From NCBI RefSeq assembly GCF_040706555.1, contig NZ_JAPDRH010000003.1:186001-250000 (forward strand): a stretch of 64,000 nucleotides of DNA, read 5' to 3'. A model generated the notes under the pieces. The model searched no databases and was not told the DNA's origin. It worked only from the letters and a program-made list of their open reading frames with translations. This document shows, in pieces, positions 62,646 to 64,000 of the stretch; within the stretch, counting starts at the first letter, position 1, and every line of letters begins with the position of its first letter. Origin of the DNA: Lentisalinibacter salinarum. GTDB lineage: Bacteria; Pseudomonadota; Gammaproteobacteria; Steroidobacterales; Woeseiaceae. A program made the position numbers and the translations under genes.

Positions 62646-63458
62646 TCAGCTCGAGGGCGGCGCGCCCGCGCTGGCGCGTTCTTCCTCCCCGGCTTCCTCG
62701 CTCTCCTCGCTCGCCCCGCCATCCGCGACTTCGTCGGTGTCGGTGGATGCATCCGTGTCCTCGTAGGCGCTCTCACCGTCGACGGTGTCGTCGTCGGTGG
62801 CGTGCTCCGCTTCATCGTCGCTCCCTGCGTCCGGAGCGTCATAGGCATCCCCCGCCCGCAGGGCAGTGACGTTGGCCGGGACCGTTTCGCTCGCTTCGCC
62901 GGTGGCGAATTCCAGCTGCGCGTTCAGGCCCTCGATATCCTGCAGCTCGGCCAGGGGCGGCAGATCGTCCAGTCGCTTCAGGCCGAAATAGTCCAGGAAC
63001 GCCTTCGTCGTGCCGAACATCTCGGGTTTGCCCGGTACGTCGCGGTGGCCGAGCACCCGGATCCACTCCCGGTCGAGCAGCGTGCGGATGATGTTGGGGC
63101 TGACGGTGACGCCGCGCACATCCTCGATCTCGCCGCGGGTGATGGGCTGGCGGTAAGCGATCAGCGCCAGCGTCTCGAACAGCGCGCGCGAATAACGCGG
63201 CGGACGCTCCTCCCACAACGGCTGCAGCATGGCCGACATCGACGGGCGCACCTGCACGCGGAAACCCGACGCCACCTCGGCCAGCATGATGCCCCGGTCC
63301 TCGTAGTCGGCCTCCAGTTCGTCGAGAGCCGCGCGGATATCCTTGCGCTCCGGACGCGAACTCTCGTCGAACAGCGACATCATCTGCTCGATCGACAGCG
63401 GTTCCGACGAGGCGAGCAGCGCTGCCTCGAGAATATATTTGATACTCGTCTCATCCAT
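62646..63458 (-). CDS. scpB: segregation and condensation protein B
   Basis: 270 aa. Two winged-helix domains (about 1-165): IKYILEAALLASSEPLSIEQMMSLFDE, RYSRALFETLALIAYRQPITRGEIEDVRGVTVSPNIIRTLLDREWIRVLGHRDVPGKPEMFGTT.. is the family core. The last 80 residues are a very acidic, low-complexity tail (Glu/Asp/Thr/Ser), long for ScpB. Part of the SMC-ScpAB condensin complex. Follows scpA by 21 bases. Confidence 0.94.
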   Translation of the reverse strand: MDETSIKYILEAALLASSEPLSIEQMMSLFDESSRPERKDIRAALDELEADYEDRGIMLAEVASGFRVQVRPSMSAMLQPLWEERPPRYSRALFETLALIAYRQPITRGEIEDVRGVTVSPNIIRTLLDREWIRVLGHRDVPGKPEMFGTTKAFLDYFGLKRLDDLPPLAELQDIEGLNAQLEFATGEASETVPANVTALRAGDAYDAPDAGSDDEAEHATDDDTVDGESAYEDTDASTDTDEVADGGASEESEEAGEEERASAGAPPSS

Positions 63459-63479
63459 AGGTCACTTTACCGGGAACGC

Positions 63480-64000
63480 TCAGGACGTGGCGCTCTCGTC
63501 CGACGCCGTGGCGTCCCCCTCATCATTCACAACGCGCACATTCGAGGCCGCCCGCACGTGCAGGGGGGCGAAGTCCTCTGACTGCACCACCTCGATGAGC
63601 GACTCACGAAGCAGTTCGAGCACGGCGATGAACGTCACCGCGACGCCCATGCGGCCCTCCTCCACGTCGAACAGCTTGTCGAACTGGGTGAACTGCGCGC
63701 CACGGATCCGCGTTAGGATCTCCGACATGCGCTGACGTACCGAGAGCGGCTCGCGCTGCACATGAAGATTGGTGAACATCTCGGCGCGGGCCAGCACCTG
63801 CTGGAGCGCCACCATCAGCTCCTTGAGCGTCACATCCGGCAGTTTGGTGACCACCTGGCGCTCGGGCGCCTCGGCCTGTCCCAAGTGCACGTCGCGCTCG
63901 AGGCGCGGCAACTCCTCGAGGTTCTCCGCCGCTTTCTTGAAGCGCTCGTATTCCTGCAGCCTGCGGACCAGTTCCGCCCGCGGGTCGTGTTCCTCGTCCT
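63480..64000 (-). CDS. scpA: segregation and condensation protein A (partial, N-terminus beyond window)
   Basis: The last 173 codons are visible; the frame stays open to the right edge. The segment DEEHDPRAELVRRLQEYERFKKAAENLEELPRLERDVH, QRMSEILTRIRGAQFTQFDKLFDVEEGRMGVAVTFIAVLELLRESLIEVVQSEDFAPLHV is the C-terminal half of kleisin ScpA, including the winged helix that binds the SMC head. The last residues (DEGDATASDESATS) are acidic. Together with ScpB it closes the SMC ring for chromosome segregation. Confidence 0.92.
   Translation of the reverse strand, partial: DEEHDPRAELVRRLQEYERFKKAAENLEELPRLERDVHLGQAEAPERQVVTKLPDVTLKELMVALQQVLARAEMFTNLHVQREPLSVRQRMSEILTRIRGAQFTQFDKLFDVEEGRMGVAVTFIAVLELLRESLIEVVQSEDFAPLHVRAASNVRVVNDEGDATASDESATS

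Overview
The window is a GC-rich chromosomal segment, densely packed on both strands, made almost entirely of conserved housekeeping and amino-acid biosynthesis genes. I infer a gammaproteobacterium. The evidence is the gene order infC-rpmI-rplT-pheS-pheT-ihfA-merR, the block gyrA-serC-pheA-aroA-cmk-rpsA-ihfB-lapA-lapB, the order mtaD-ubiG-mupP next to gyrA, LapA/LapB, and a fused aspartokinase/diaminopimelate decarboxylase (LysAC) of the type known from Xanthomonadaceae. I cannot name the genus. I saw no insertion sequence, prophage, CRISPR array or rRNA gene.

Layout. 1-2.3 kb: minus-strand DUF3450/ExbB-type operon leaving the left edge, with a possible Fur site. 2.6-5.1 kb: divergent acyl-CoA dehydrogenase and quinone oxidoreductase. 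5.1-11 kb: leucine operon leuA-ilvE-leuC-leuD-leuB behind a promoter, a Leu-rich leader peptide and a terminator/antiterminator attenuator. 11-14.9 kb: methionine operon metB-like/metY/metX on the minus strand behind a SAM-I riboswitch that appears to hide the ribosome binding site. 15-22.2 kb: histidine operon hisR(trpR-like)-GDCBHAFE with a 24-bp perfect palindromic operator; hisI is missing and hisF appears to start at ATT. 22.1-26.5 kb: ilvD and lysAC. 26.6-30.7 kb: a Ser/Thr kinase coupled to an FAD-linked dehydrogenase, and a nucleotide-cyclase-like protein. 30.7-36.4 kb: tRNA-Pro(GGG), merR-like, ihfA, pheT, pheS, rplT, rpmI, infC (ATC start), tRNA-Val(GAC). 36.5-40 kb: uvrB, an aspartate-type aminotransferase, tRNA-Asn(GTT). 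40-43 kb: mgtE, a membrane-free MgtE/CBS paralogue and an MscS-type channel with a probable CTG start. 43.3-45.1 kb: secreted protein, galU, small helix-hairpin-helix protein. 45.2-55.8 kb: lapB, lapA, ihfB, rpsA, cmk, aroA, pheA, serC, gyrA. 56.1-61.8 kb: mtaD, ubiG, mupP-like, rmuC, squalene/phytoene-synthase-like, yciK-like. 61.8-64 kb: rluB, scpB and partial scpA.

Together the first 27 kb is a biosynthesis district: leucine/valine/isoleucine, methionine, histidine and lysine genes, with three adjacent pathways each under a different kind of control visible in the sequence: ribosome-mediated attenuation (leu), a metabolite riboswitch (met) and a TrpR-family repressor with its operator (his). 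Most genes overlap by 1-4 bases (ATGA, GTGA or TGATG), so translational coupling is widespread. The most notable observations are the near-leaderless leu leader peptide, the SAM-I riboswitch with a matched anti-Shine-Dalgarno stem, three probable non-canonical start codons (ATT for hisF, ATC for infC, CTG for the MscS-type gene), and two less understood clusters: the kinase/FAD-dehydrogenase/cyclase-like group and the MscS-MgtE pair with a soluble MgtE paralogue.
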